A stretch of 64,000 nt of DNA from Bidens hawaiensis (lineage: Eukaryota; Streptophyta; Magnoliopsida; Asterales; Asteraceae): the NCBI GenBank assembly GCA_021521415.1, contig JAIQDT010001666.1:350001-414000 (forward strand). The letters are read 5' to 3'. The position numbers and the translations under genes were made by a program. Shown in pieces: positions 34,056 to 46,301 of the stretch. The stretch's first letter is position 1; each line of letters begins with the position of its first letter. The notes below the pieces were generated by a model, which was not told where the DNA came from, did no database searches, and saw nothing but the letters and a program-made list of their open reading frames with translations.

Positions 34056-37000
34056 TAATGTGTCAGGTTTTCTTTTTAGGGAACATGTGTGGGTATTTCT
34101 TTCGGAATTCGTTCTTTCGTTCCCAAGTATATTCGGGTCCTTGTTTTGAATTCCACCGAACTTTTACCAATGATATTTTGTTGTGTCGTAACTGTTTGGT
34201 TTTCCCATTCACAATTTCTACCGGTTCCTCTACGAAGTTGAGGTTTTCATTAATCTAAACATCTTTTAGTGGTACTATTTCCGTTTCATCAATCAGACAC
34301 TTTTTCAGATTCGATACATGAAATACATCGTGAATAGTGCTCAATTCTAAAGGTAGTTTTAATCGGTAAGTTACGGGACAAATTTTTGCAATAACCTCGA
34401 AAGGTCCAATATATCTCGGGGCTAATTTTCCAGTATTTCCAAACCTTATAACACCTTTCGATGGCGATACTTTCAAAAACACCTTGTCGCCTATTTCAAA
34501 AGATAACGATTTTCTACGAATATCGGCATAACTCTTCTGTCGGTCCCGGGTGGCTTTCAATTTTTTTTTAATCTTGTGAATCTTATCGGTTGTTTCTTTA
34601 ATCAATTCGGATCTTGAAATTTGAGTATCACCCACTTCTGTCCAACAAAGTGGCGATCTACATTTTCGCCCGTATAAGGCTTCATAAGGTGCTGCTTGTA
34701 TACTGCTATGGTAACTATTATTGTAAGAGAATTCAATGAGCGAGAGGTGTTGATCCCAATTCCCTTTGAAGTCCAGTACACAAGCACGAAGTAAATCTTC
34801 TAAGGTTTGGATAGTTCGTTCAGATTGACCATCTGTTTGGGGATGATAAGCGGTACTCAGGTCTATTCGGGTTCCCATAGCTTCTTGAACTGCTTGCCAC
34901 AAATGTGAAGTAAAGTGACTGTCTCGATCTAAAATAATCGAAAGAGGTACCCCGTGTCTAGATACAATTTCATCAATGTAAATTGAGCGAGTTTTTCGGT
35001 GGTGTAGTTGTTACGGATCGGAATAAAGTGTGCGGATTTGGTTAATCGGTCTACAATTACCCAAATCGCATTATGTCCTCGGGAGGTTTTGGGCAGATGT
35101 GTTACAAAATCCATGGTTATTTGTTCCCATTTCCATTGTGGGATTTCGGGTTGTTGTAACATTCCCGAAGGTTTTTTGATATTCCGCTTTAACCCTTGCA
35201 CACGTTGCACACTTGCTTACATACAAGGCTATATCCTTTTTCATGCCAGGCCACCAGTAAAATTCTTTAACATCTTTATACATCTTATCAGAACCTGGAT
35301 GAATAGAATATTTGGATTTGTGTGTTTCATCAAGAATAAGTTCGCGGAGTTTATGAAGTGTCGGTATCCAGACTCGGTTTTTGTAGTAATATATTTCATC
35401 AATTTTCTTCTCAAAATTCTTTTCATTCCCGTGTAGTTCTTCCTTTTCTAATTGATCTGCTTTTAAGGCTTCGTCTTGTGCAACACGAACTTGTTCGGTT
35501 AAGCTACTTTGGACAATCATTCCGAGTGCCCGTACCCTCAATGGTTTAACTCTGTCCTTTCGGCTTAAAGCATCAGCTACTATATTGCCCTTACCCGGAT
35601 GGTATTTAATTTCACAATCATAATCATTTAACAGTTCTACCCATCTTCTTTGTATCATGTTCAGATCCTTCTAATCAAATATGTGTTGTAAGCTTTTATG
35701 ATCAGTATAGATGGTGCATTTGGTGCCGTACAAGTAGTGTCTCCAGATTTTCAATGCAAAGATAACTGCTCCCAATTCCAAATCGTGGGTCGTGTAATTC
35801 TTCTCATGTACTTTTAATTGTCGGGAAGCATATGGTATTACCTTCTTTCGTTGCATCAACACACATCCTAAACCCTTACGCGACGCGTCCAATAGACCAC
35901 CAATTCATCAGTTCCATCTGGGAGACTTAATATTGGAGCTTCACATAACTTTTGTTTTAACGTTTGGAAGGCCATTTCATGTACTTCTCCCCAATCATAC
36001 GTTCGATCTTTCTGAGGTAGGAGGGTTAAAGTTTGAGCAATACTTGAAAAGTTTTCAATAAATCGTCGGTAATACCCGGCTAATCCCAAAAATTGGCGAA
36101 TTTCTTTCGGCGATTTAGGTACTTGCCAATCTTTAATAGCCTCAATTTTACTGGGGTTCACTTGGATTCCTTGATGATTCACAACGTGTCCTAAAAATTG
36201 GACTTCTTGTAGCCAGAATTCACATTTGGATAATTTGGCGTATAGCTTTTCTTGTCTCAATAATTCTAAGATTACCCGCAAATGTTGTTCGTGTTCCACC
36301 TTACTCCTCGAATATATCAAAATGTCATCGATAAATACTGTCACGAATTTGTCAAGGTAGGGTTTGCAAACTCGGTTCATAAGATCCATATACACGGCAG
36401 GTGCATTTGTCAACCAAAACGGCATAACCAAAAATTCATAGTGACCATACCTAGTTCGAAAAGCTGTTTTTGGGCTATCTTCTTCCTGATTTCTTACTTG
36501 ATGATAACCCGATCTGAGAACAATTTTCGAAAAGTACTTTGCACCCTGGAGCTGATCAAACAAATCATCAATTCGAGGTAAGGGGTATCTATTCTTTATA
36601 GTCACTTTATTCATTTCCTAGTAATCAATACACATCCGAAAACTTCCATCTTTCTTTTTCACAAATAACACTGGTGCTCCCCACGGCGAATAACTAGGTC
36701 GAATAAAACCCCTGTCCAGTAACTCTTGTAACTGGTTGGACAATTCTTGCATTTCAGAAGGTTCAAGTCGGTAAGGTGACTTAGCAATGAGTTCTGATCC
36801 CGGTATCAAGTCAATACTAAATTCAACTTGTCGGGTCGGTGGTAAACCAGGAAACTCATCGGGAAATACATCTGAATACTCATGTACCACTGGAATGTCT
36901 TCTATTCGCTTTTCATCGGGTTCCCTAACTGTTACACTCGCCAAGTATAATGTACAACCTTGGCGCAAATACTTTAATGCCTTAAGTTGGGATACGAGAG

Positions 37001-37479
37001 GCAGTATAGTACCAGATTTCTCACCTTGAACAATCATCACCTCATCATTCGGAAGAGGTATCCTAACAGTCTTATCCTTAAAAAATATTTCAGCTTTAAA
37101 CTTAGATAGCCAGTCCATACCGACTATAACATCGAAACTTCCTAATTCCACTGGAAGTAAATCAATAAGGAATAGGTGGTTGTTTAGGATAAGGGAACAA
37201 TATCGGACTATTCGGTTAACAAGTATAGACTTACCGTTAGCGAGTTCTATAGTATATGGTTTTGTTAGCTCTCTAACCGGCATATTTTCTAAGGGTAAAA
37301 AGTTAACAGATACGAAACTTCTATCGGCGCCCGTATCAAACAAAACTGAAGCATACTGACCGGAAACTAAGAATGTACCTGTCACCACATTCGGATCATG
37401 ACGCGCTTCACCCGATCCAATTACAAACGCGTGTCCCCTAGCTGCGTTGGAGGTTGGGGCTTGTGCTTGGTTCTGCCTT
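34056..37479 (-). pseudogene. Gypsy pol of element D
   Basis: Order as in Ty3/gypsy. Aspartic protease has [13 protein letters not shown] (near 37340). Reverse transcriptase has FRMCIDY*EMNK with a stop at 36615-36617, then [19 protein letters not shown] and [12 protein letters not shown]. RNase H has [12 protein letters not shown] and [12 protein letters not shown], in a shifted frame. Integrase has HPGSDKMYKDVKEFYWWPGM, CATCARVKAEYQ, DRLTKSAHFIPI and [20 protein letters not shown]. The C-terminal chromodomain-like part lies at 34250-34056, after a stop within DV*INE. At least six frame breaks occur (near 35890, 35660, 35080, 34920 among others). Non-functional. Confidence 0.9.
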
Positions 37480-38735
37480 CTCACTGCACCCTGGTTTAGC
37501 TTGGGGCAGTATCTCCGAAAATGTTCTACCACATTCGTAGCAAGTACGGCGGTTCATGGTGGGTGGGGTTTGTTGATTGAGTTGTGGCCGGGTTGGTTGA
37601 GGTCGAGGTAGTTGGGTTGGTTGTTTTGGTCGGTTTACATTATTTGTGGGGGTTCTGCAATTAGGGGCATAGTGTCCAGTTCTTCCACACTTGTGACAAA
37701 CTACTGATTTACAATCACCCGTATGATGAAGATTACATTTCACACACTTTGGAAAAAGTCCCCTTATAAGTCTCTTGTTTCATATTCGAACTGGTCAGGG
37801 CATAATTTGGGGTATTTGGACGGGCTCGTTTATTTTGAGGGTTCTCTTGCATCCTTGTCCCATAATCAGATCGTTTCAAACTCGATGTTTCCCCTGGCAT
37901 CCTTATCACACCACTTATCATAAGATCAAAAGTAACAACACCCGCTTGAGATACAACACTTTCTAATGTTAGGTGAGCTACTGAATTAACTATACTTCTC
38001 ACGGATGGGGTCAGTCCCCAAATATAGCACTCAATGCGCTTGGATTCCAGAATAATTGATCATGGTGCTAAACGAGTCAATTCATTGAAACGATTTATGT
38101 AACTTAAATGATCAGCCCCTCTCATTTTCAAATTCCAAAGTTCGTGATCTAATTTCTGGATCTCATTTCTTGGGAAAAATGTTCTAATACGAGGGTTTTA
38201 AGTTCAGGCCATGTCATACTGTTACTCGTTTCTCTTCCCTGAGTTTGTACAATCATATTCCACCACATCAAAGTATGATCCAGAAACATATTAGTAGTGA
38301 ATTTGACTATATGCACTGGTCAACATTCACTAATGTTAATTATGGACTCGGTCTTTTCAATCCATTTCACCAATCCGCTAGGTCCTCCGTACCACTGAAA
38401 TTTATAGGTCTACACGACATAAACTTTTCATATAAATATTCTCGACGCGAGGAATTCGTGTAACCAGAATTATTAATTATTAGTATATAGTGGGGAGTTA
38501 TATTCGTGACATTATTTGTATTCAACGTGGAAATAGCATTCGTAGCTGCATTAGTGTTCGGCAGAGGTGTAGTATTATCGATTGTATCGGTGCTCGACAG
38601 TTGGTTAACGGTTGTATTTTCAAGAATGCCAGCAGTGACTAGCGCTGCAATAGTCAGTATCATTGCTTGTAGTTGGCGAGCATTCATTTCGCCCGCCTCC
38701 ACCTCAGATATAGTATTAGTTTTCTCCGGGGCCAT
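37480..38735 (-). pseudogene. Gypsy gag of element D
   Basis: ATG at 38735 (MAPEKTNTISEVEAGEMNAR). The capsid entry motif CRPINFSGTEDLADW is followed by a break at 38367. Decayed capsid sequence leads to zinc knuckle CHKCGRTGHYAPNC (near 37670) and a second knuckle, CYECG then HFRRYC, split by a frameshift near 37535. Gag and protease regions were probably one polyprotein. Several stops lie between 38366 and 38002. Confidence 0.8.
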
Positions 38736-40152
38736 TCTATAACAATAATCAGAAACACACAGCTATGCCAAAGAACCCATTTGTATTACCCATAACTGTT
38801 ACTGTACGTATTTATTCCAAAATCAACGCATAGGCTTAACCTGGTATAGGCCGGCAATTTAAATAGACATACTAAAATTTGTCACTATATAAAGGCTTAA
38901 CCCGGTAAGGGTCAGTGCTTGTAACAATAGTATATTAAGAACATCCTCCATGTCAGCGCAATATGCTACTACTAGTGTTGCATGAGGTATCAAAAGACTA
39001 CGTATAACAAACCATACTACTTTTATTTATATTTATCCATATTTATATAATACAATAACCACACACAAACAACAATTTAGGCTGCAATAATTACTTGACA
39101 ACCGCATAACTTGTTTGTCACTCTGTCCAAGAGCCGTCAAGAATGAGTATCGGATCAATGTAAGTTAATTACTACTTGTTGTATTTCCAGCATGTAATCA
39201 TATAGCTCTCGTCTTCTTCATAAGTTGGTAATTATAGCTATTAAGTGCCCTAGTATCTGATCAGTCAATATAGCTAACCAGGCTGGGTCGGCTAAATAGG
39301 GAGGTTCTTGATTGGCTATAGGTATACTCCATGTAGGGAAAGTTAACCAGGATACAGAAGGTTCTTCCCCTATGATAAGTCAATCTGGGTGGGGAAGGCA
39401 TACTATCAGGTGGTGGTACTCTCGTACAGTCAGTCTGACTAGCTCTATGAGTGGATGCAGTCACCGGGGGTATGATGTGATGATGGTGTGGGAGATCTAG
39501 GAGTTCTAGTGGTAAGTACAGGTGAATCCTACCTCATACTTAGGTGATGTTCTAGGGAAATAATTGTCTCATCTATAGCCTGATAAGTAAGGCTTACAAT
39601 GGCGCCTCAAATGGAATCACCTCATTTCTCTCATTTCCATCTGTTTCTACATATATGTTCTCCTCTGAGTTTTTTTCTCGTTCTTCCTTCTCAAGAGATA
39701 GTGTTGGTACTTGATCAGTTGCATCATATCTGGTTCTCGGCATCTTTCTGTACAAAGGTTACTATAATAATAACAATTCTTGATAACATTAATTATAATA
39801 ATGTATAATATTAATTACAGTTTAGTACTTACATGTATTCGTACACAATAGCACAGATAATCCTTTATATAGATATATATATTTATTTAATATTATATTT
39901 TATACACATATGTTGCTGTTTTTACCTATTAGATTGTTCAACGACTCCTTCTCGAATTCCCTAGTACAAACAAGTCCGTTATTACGTTCCGGACCATAAT
40001 AACCCACTTGTCCATTCGAATTAATCTGGAGAATCATCAGTATATATTATTTAATATTATTTTATTCCCAGAGCTAATCGAGCTTAGGTTATATTAGGGT
40101 ATCCTAAGGGACTTCCTAATTCTTTATAACCAATGGCTCTGATACCAACTTC
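38736..40152 (-). other. Leader and primer binding site of gypsy D
   Basis: 1.4 kb without a credible gene. The primer binding site TGGTATCAGAGC (sense) is at 40147-40136, five bases from the LTR. Short partial repeats of AGGCTTAACC(T/C)GGTA occur near 38830 and 38886. Confidence 0.75.
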
Positions 40153-41370
40153 TGTCACACCCCGACTAGGTAGTTGCGGAAGCGTAATACGGGAATGTAA
40201 CAGATAATACTGGTATCAACCACATGGTTTATAAAGAAATTCAACAAACTAATTTACATCATATTACATTGGTAGGTACTATGTTTACAAACTAGATGAA
40301 AATCACATAACCGGTTCTCGTGATTGCTTATTCATTAGTATGTATTTGCATCTATTCACAGATATTCAACTTTGCTTCTAACACCAAGCACGTAAGCAAT
40401 TCATTCCAACTTCGGCTTACCTAAAAAGCATGTTCAAACGGGTCAACTACGTCTAGTTGGTGAGTTTCAAGTTTCACGAGTACGAACAAAGTCAGTATAC
40501 GAGTTCGTAAAGTTCATAGTATGTATGTATATATGTATGTGTATGATGTATTATACTAAGCCACAAGTGAAACCGAAACGAGCTAAATCACATGCCTCCC
40601 CTGCCCATACACTCCCGTTGGCATTTAACAGCCACTTTGCCCCAAGTATGTACTATGTCTAACACCACATAGAAGTATGTAATAATTTTAAATGATAATG
40701 TGCAACTGGGTTAACATGTTCCGACATACCCCACCGGCCCTGTCAGTTGGGTTTGTCAAACCGATAGTACTATCCACACGTCACCGGCACGAAGTTAATC
40801 ACTTGTGTTTGTGGGGACTTTCAAGTGTTAGTACTTAGATAATTCACATCATCACACGTTTGCATGTATATAAGTATATGTAAACATTCTTTCCACCCTA
40901 AAAGTTTGTAAAACAGTTTAGAAAGTGGGGTCATGAAACTCACCTTTGCGTAGTTCAAGCTGGTAATACGTATCAGTAAGTAATGTGTCTCGATTATAGC
41001 TTGAATCATATAACCGGTATCTTACTGTTAATACTAGTATAGTGTTTAAGCTAAAGTGGGCTGTTTAACTAGTCTGGGTATAGCTGTTAGGCCCAGAACA
41101 TGACCATAATCTTAGATTGTGACGTTGTATACTATGAAATGTTGAAAACCAGATTTGGCTCAGTTTCACCGTTTTCCAAGTTGATCGTTTATGCGTTTTG
41201 GGATTAAGTAAGATCACATAAACTTAAGTAAACATATTTATTGATAAAATGATTTAATTTATAAAAGAATGTTATGGTTTTGGTATCTGGATTGATCACA
41301 GGGTTTGTTTCCGTTTTCACACGGGTTTGATTATACAAAACACGTACAATCCACCCGAATTGTCCGGATT
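40153..41370 (-). repeat. Right (5') LTR of gypsy D, first part
   Basis: Starts TGTCACACCCCGACTAGG next to the primer binding site and runs to GTCCGGATT at the B insertion point. Together with 53826-55287 the LTR is about 2.7 kb. No gene is seen. Confidence 0.85.
41366..41370. repeat. Target-site duplication of element B, left copy (GGATT)
   Basis: GGATT precedes the left LTR and is repeated at 53821-53825 after the right LTR. Confidence 0.9.
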
Positions 41371-41782
41371 TGTAGGTTCCCTGGACGGATCACACGAGAT
41401 ATCTCGGTCTACTCAGGTGCGGAATCCCTGCGTAGATCGTTACGAGCGTAGAAAGCAAACCAAACAAACACACACGAATAAACCGTAACACGTTATATAT
41501 TAATAACTGAACTCACGTGATATGAATCACTGATACAGACTCTCGTCCTCACGTTACAATGAACTCGATTAACCAAAACGACTTACTTTCAACACTAAGC
41601 CGTAACCTAGTATAAATACACGACAACTTCGCCTGATATGTTCAGGCGAAGTTGTCCTCGCTTGTTCAACAAGTTCGCCTAGGCGAACTTGTTAACAACT
41701 TCGCTTAAACAAAAACATAAATAACATTACAGACTCGATTACAGACACTAGACTATGAACTACTGACATTTATGCACCAACA
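41371..41782 (-). repeat. Left (3') LTR of element B
   Basis: TGTAGG...CCAACA. In sense: U3 with five motif copies (AACTTCGC, GCGAAGTT, AAGTTCGC, GCGAACTT) at about 41628-41706, CACGTG near 41514, and a TATA-like TTAATATATAACG near 41491-41503, leaving about 120 bp of R/U5. Confidence 0.95.
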
Positions 41783-41797
41783 GACTCCCCCTTGGCA
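41783..41797 (-). other. Polypurine tract of element B
   Basis: The sense strand reads GCCAAGGGGGAGTC directly before the LTR. Confidence 0.85.
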
Positions 41798-41839
41798 GTA
41801 GCTTCATATCTTGATCTTTAAGCACTTGTCTTGTAATCT

Positions 41840-44761
41840 TCACGCATGCACTCCTTCTCTAACACATACCGTGACTACTCGCTGATACTTCCTCGCTTCA
41901 TCTTTCCAAGCAGGAATATAGAATATCTTCTTTTCATTCAACACTTGCAGATCAGCTTTCGATAAGTTAACAAGATGCATCGGATCATACACCCTCAGCA
42001 CTTCTTGTTCGTCTTCGTCTTCCATCACGGCTTCAGCAGTCTGACAATCAACATACCACCATTTAAGATTCTTCAACACATCTTGAGGCATAATCTTCAT
42101 TGGAACCTCCTTAATGCATCGAATCGGTTTGTACTTCATTACCATCCATGGCTTGCCATCTGCTCTCATTCCCCTTTCTTTATCTTCCACTAGCTTTCCC
42201 TTCTGTGGCTTTAATAACTCAAACTTCTTCTCTTTTATGCTTTCTTTCCACACGATCTTCCCAATAACCCTTGCCATGTTGTCGTCACTTCTATTGATCA
42301 GCCCCAATCTAGCCAAATCCTTCACCTCACATTCAGGCAATGTATTGAGAGATCTCAACATTCTTTTAAAATACTGAATCCCATCAAAACGTTTCACCAC
42401 AAACAACTTTATCTGTTCATCATATAGCCAACAAATAATTCCTTTCTTCGACTCAGCATAGCCTTTGATATTATAACTCTTCTTGAACATGGTTGGAACA
42501 GCAGGCTTCTTAGTTCTAATAAACCAATGAGCACAGCCTTCCTTCCACCTAGGCTGCTCCTCCCACTCAGTCTCATCATTTTCCATCTCAGTACCCATAT
42601 CGGCTTTCTCAACATCTGGGATCTCGTGTTCAACATTTTCTTCAATTATTTCACCTTCTTCAATCTCATCTTCAATCAAAATCTGTGCTCCAATCTTCTC
42701 AATCTCCTCAATAGGTAGCACATCATCATCAAACATCACATCATCCTCTAGCATATCATCATCCAATTCTTTCAACGCATCGATCACATCATCATCATCA
42801 TCAACCATCACCACCTCATCACCACCAACTGCACCCGCAGACTCCCCCTGAGCTGTGGAAGTCCCAAGAGCTTGAGTAGTTCTTGGCAACTCACCACCTG
42901 CACCTTTTGGTGCATTGGGATCATCGTCTCTGTCATTTCTCTTCTTTGTCCTTAACTCGTCGCCTCTACAGCCTGTCCCCCCCTGAGATGCCAAGAACTC
43001 CTTCATAGCATCTATAATTCGCCCATGTTCAACCAGGAGGGACGACTGTAGTTGATTCTCTGCTACAAGGCGCTGAATAGCCTGGGTCTGGATAAAGTTT
43101 ATCCTCGATTGCTCTGCCACGACCCGTTCAAGTGCAGCTATTCTCTCCGAGTCTGAGAGGGTTGCATCGAAATCAAACCTCATGTTAGATGTGTCTTGAG
43201 TATACTCAGCAGGGATCTCGAATGTAACCGGGACATCAGAACCAGTTGTGGACGTAACCGCAGGTGGTATCGTGACCGACAACCCTGCAGTTGCAACGAC
43301 GGTAGACTCTACAAATTGTGCCACCACCTCTGAAGGAGTAAGCGTTGGAGGTGGTAACGACACAATCTCCGGAGTAGTCGTCTGTAGTGTGATGGATGGG
43401 ATGCCGACAGCTGATGTAGCCACCACGGGAACATCCGCAGCGCTTGTAACCTGTACAGAAGTAGGAACAATCGACATACCTGACAGTGCGGATGGAGCGA
43501 ACCGTACAACTCTTGAAGTCTCTCCAGCTCCCATACCTGCACCTGTCCTTTCACGTCTTGATCGTCTAATCAGCTTGTGGATATCTTCTTCTTCTTCTTC
43601 TGACTCACTATCATCCACCGTCCTCTTTCTCTTCCCTAACGTTCTCTCTCGTGTCACCAACATCCTTCTCGCCTCATCCATAACATCGTCAAGATCTGAG
43701 TCAGCCACCGTCGTAGCTGCTCTAGTAACAATCACTTCCCGAACCTGTGCAGCAGAAACCTGCACCTCTTCTTGTGGATCAAAACGGTCCATGTCGAAGA
43801 ATCCTTGGCCGCCAAATGCAGCATCAAGGTCAACATCCTCCTCAGCCGACACCACAGGCACAGTAGGTACATCTCGAGTTGCTCCTGCTTGTTGTGGTTG
43901 AGGGTCTCTGAACTCATCCCCCCGAGCTGGCACATACCCCGGGTTTATTAAGAACCCAAAGAGTGGAGTATGCCTTGGACGAAGTTCAGGCTTGCTCCTC
44001 GCACTCGAAGTACGGCATTGAGCAAAGATACGTTTGCTCACACTCTCCACGTATCGTATTGGGCGTCGTTGAGGCAAATTTGGAGCCACATGGTTCAAGA
44101 TCATCTGGATGAATCTTGGATACATTATGAAACGCTCACGAGCCATCGCCCTCCTCTGTCTGTCGATCTCATAAAAGACCATCTGACTAAAGCTATAACG
44201 TTTGTTATAAGTCAGAGCAGTCATTGCTGACTGCATGGTCGCACCCATTCCGTCAGTACCCGCCTTCCTCCCAGACATACACACAATCATGACGTGCATG
44301 AGGAAGCGCCACTGATCTAGAAGGAAACCCTTCCTCCTCTGGATATCACCTAATGGACCAGAGTAGCCCATTCGGAGAAACGCTCCATCACGGAACGGAG
44401 CCACAAACTCTGTAGGGTCATCCCTAGTCTCTTCACCGAATCGTAAAGCCACCCGTATCTGTTCAGATGAGAACTGAACCTCCTGATTGTTGACGGTTGC
44501 TTGCATAACCGGGGGCTCAACGCCGCAATCGTACTCCACAGTCTGCCAGAAGTCCTCGATATTGGGTAAGGATATCGGCAGTGTCGTCGTGATAGCGTGG
44601 AATATCCTCGAGCGAATGAGGAATGTGATTATCTCGCGGTAGTCTTCAACTCCGCTCGCTTCCGGGTCTAAGGTAATGTACATATTGTGACCCGGAAAAA
44701 ATTGCCTCTGGTTATCTCCGTCATCGCCTCCAGCACCTCCAGCACCTGCTACTGCAGCCAT
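41840..44761 (-). CDS. Post-pol ORF3 protein of element B (973 aa, function unknown)
   Basis: Uninterrupted ORF from ATG 44761. Residues about 1-290 form a conserved domain shared with A and E: YREIITFLIRSRIFHAITTT, RMGYSGPLGDIQRRKGF, QWRFLMHVMIVCMSGRKAGT, YPRFIQMILNHVAPN. Residues about 290-520 are low-complexity, Val/Thr/Pro-rich with acidic patches and a basic run (GKRKRTVDD). About 550-620 is a probable coiled coil (IAALERVVAEQSRINFIQT). About 650-760 is very acidic (VDDDDDV, EIEEGEIIEE). About 770-973 is a C-terminal domain with GIICWLYDEQIKLFVVKRF and LKWWYVDCQTAEAVMEDEDE. No signal peptide and no 20-residue hydrophobic span, so an envelope role is not supported despite the Sirevirus env-like position. 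A 3' splice-like TTTGTTGCAG ends two bases before the ATG. Function unknown. Confidence 0.9.
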   Translation of the reverse strand: MAAVAGAGGAGGDDGDNQRQFFPGHNMYITLDPEASGVEDYREIITFLIRSRIFHAITTTLPISLPNIEDFWQTVEYDCGVEPPVMQATVNNQEVQFSSEQIRVALRFGEETRDDPTEFVAPFRDGAFLRMGYSGPLGDIQRRKGFLLDQWRFLMHVMIVCMSGRKAGTDGMGATMQSAMTALTYNKRYSFSQMVFYEIDRQRRAMARERFIMYPRFIQMILNHVAPNLPQRRPIRYVESVSKRIFAQCRTSSARSKPELRPRHTPLFGFLINPGYVPARGDEFRDPQPQQAGATRDVPTVPVVSAEEDVDLDAAFGGQGFFDMDRFDPQEEVQVSAAQVREVIVTRAATTVADSDLDDVMDEARRMLVTRERTLGKRKRTVDDSESEEEEEDIHKLIRRSRRERTGAGMGAGETSRVVRFAPSALSGMSIVPTSVQVTSAADVPVVATSAVGIPSITLQTTTPEIVSLPPPTLTPSEVVAQFVESTVVATAGLSVTIPPAVTSTTGSDVPVTFEIPAEYTQDTSNMRFDFDATLSDSERIAALERVVAEQSRINFIQTQAIQRLVAENQLQSSLLVEHGRIIDAMKEFLASQGGTGCRGDELRTKKRNDRDDDPNAPKGAGGELPRTTQALGTSTAQGESAGAVGGDEVVMVDDDDDVIDALKELDDDMLEDDVMFDDDVLPIEEIEKIGAQILIEDEIEEGEIIEENVEHEIPDVEKADMGTEMENDETEWEEQPRWKEGCAHWFIRTKKPAVPTMFKKSYNIKGYAESKKGIICWLYDEQIKLFVVKRFDGIQYFKRMLRSLNTLPECEVKDLARLGLINRSDDNMARVIGKIVWKESIKEKKFELLKPQKGKLVEDKERGMRADGKPWMVMKYKPIRCIKEVPMKIMPQDVLKNLKWWYVDCQTAEAVMEDEDEQEVLRVYDPMHLVNLSKADLQVLNEKKIFYIPAWKDEARKYQRVVTVCVREGVHA

Positions 44762-44811
44762 ATCTGCAACAAACGAACCAAGTTAGATACACGTTAAGGT
44801 TTAACACAAGT

Positions 44812-45545
44812 TCGCTTATTACCATGAGCGAAGTTGTGATAACTGCTGTATAGGCGAAGTTAAAGTTGGGGCGAAGTTGGGAACAACTTCGCTTCATCTT
44901 TAAGTTCGTCTAATAATTAAAAAATTAAAAGGTCCAGGCGAAGTTAATGTTAACTTCGCCTCACCACAACATCGCCTCAGGCGAAGTTTAGACTCAGGTG
45001 AAGTTACGGATAACTTCGCCTAAACCTTAAGTTCGCCTGAATCTGAATCGGCGACAGTGAGATCGATTCAAACATCGAAAATCTGGTGTTTCGGCCAATT
45101 TAGACGATTAAGGAGACTAAAAAACATGATAGTAAAGTAATCCGGACGATCAGTTTGTTCATGAACACGTAAAACAAGTTTTGAAATCGAGTATAGGTTT
45201 CGAACATCCGAGGTCGCTAACCGGGTGTCGAAACAACCTAGGATTAACAACATTGAACATCGAGTATAAGATATAGAACCCAAACACACCTTGAATATAG
45301 ATTGAAATCGGAAAAAAGATAATCGGATGAAAAACGGATTAAGTTCGCTGTGATAATCGAGGATAAGTTCGCTGTGATAATCGAGGATAAGTTCGCTGTG
45401 ATAATCGAGGATAAGTTCGCTGATATTTCAAATAATGAACTGATGACCTTTGAAAATCCTTATATAGGGGCGAAGTTATACAGGCGAAGTTACGGTTAAC
45501 TTCGCCTAGGCGAAGTTATTCACAAGTTCGCCTGTTTAACAACAT
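44812..45545. repeat. AACTTCGC / GCGAAGTT motif arrays upstream of ORF3 (B)
   Basis: About 24 copies or near copies in two clusters, many as inverted pairs (GGCGAAGTTAATGTTAACTT then CGCC near 44938). 45341-45423 is a 24-bp tandem repeat, each unit starting AAGTTCGCTGTGATAATCG, with starts at 45341, 45365, 45389 and 45413. Confidence 0.9.
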
Positions 45546-46111
45546 CGCCTATATTTACAAAATCAACCCTTATAATTTGAACATTTTGCAATTAACTTTT
45601 AAAACTTCCCTTTAAGAATTAAATAACATGATCAAGTCCAAGTAACCAGTTATAAAATCATAAACTACCTAAGTACGAAAAAAACTTTTTTAAAAATTAA
45701 AGTACAAGGGATCAAATTTCAGTCTCGATAGGGACCACTACGTTTTAGAAAAGATCCGAACAGGAATCATACTAACTACGTGACTGTCACATAGATCCGT
45801 GTTTAGCTGTATTATGACATAAAGAAACAGGGTGTAAGCAGGTAATATACTTAAGATGGTTTTCATCGTTTCTGTGATACGAGTTAGGTTTAATTAAGCC
45901 TCAAAATTTAAGTGGGCAACAATTCAGAGATTATGATGCCTCCTATCTATTCTCAAAGCGTATTTGACTTTCCCCAAGTCACCCCGAATTGACTTCGACC
46001 CTTAGTGTCTGATTATGTTTGTAATTATTCTTCATCTGCTTCCCGTTCTCTTTCTTACTCCAGATTAAGAAGTCTTGATATTTGAACTCTAGAATGTTCC
46101 AATAACTCATA

Positions 46112-46113
<2 letters not shown>

Positions 46114-46150
<37 letters not shown>
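46114..46150 (-). repeat. Poly(A) tract in the element B spacer
   Basis: 37 consecutive T on the plus strand, at the same relative place as in A (9338-9375). Confidence 0.9.
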
Positions 46151-46153
<3 letters not shown>

Positions 46154-46256
46154 CAAACACTCATATAGACTTCAGAGTAGTAAACAACTGCAAGTCCCGA
46201 ATCTGGATCACTGCAGTTTCTTGAAACGCTATCTTCACGGGAATCAGAACACTTAC

Positions 46257-46301
46257 GGGCTCGTGTATGACTGGGTAATCGCATTTCTGCCTATCATTCG
46301 G
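46257..46301 (-). promoter_or_regulatory. Conserved spacer box, element B copy
   Basis: The plus strand reads GGGCTCGTGTATGACTGGG then TAATCGCATTTCTGCC. Matches A, C and, more distantly, E. Confidence 0.65.

Noticed and set aside
43248..43901. 217-codon plus-strand frame
   Set aside because: Exact antisense shadow of the intact ORF3 of element B.
41840..44761. Envelope protein call for ORF3
   Set aside because: Only the position is env-like; there is no signal peptide, no transmembrane-length hydrophobic run and no cleavage-site pattern.
45341..45423. Regular short repeats resembling a CRISPR array
   Set aside because: Contiguous 24-bp tandem repeats without unique spacers, in a plant transposon.
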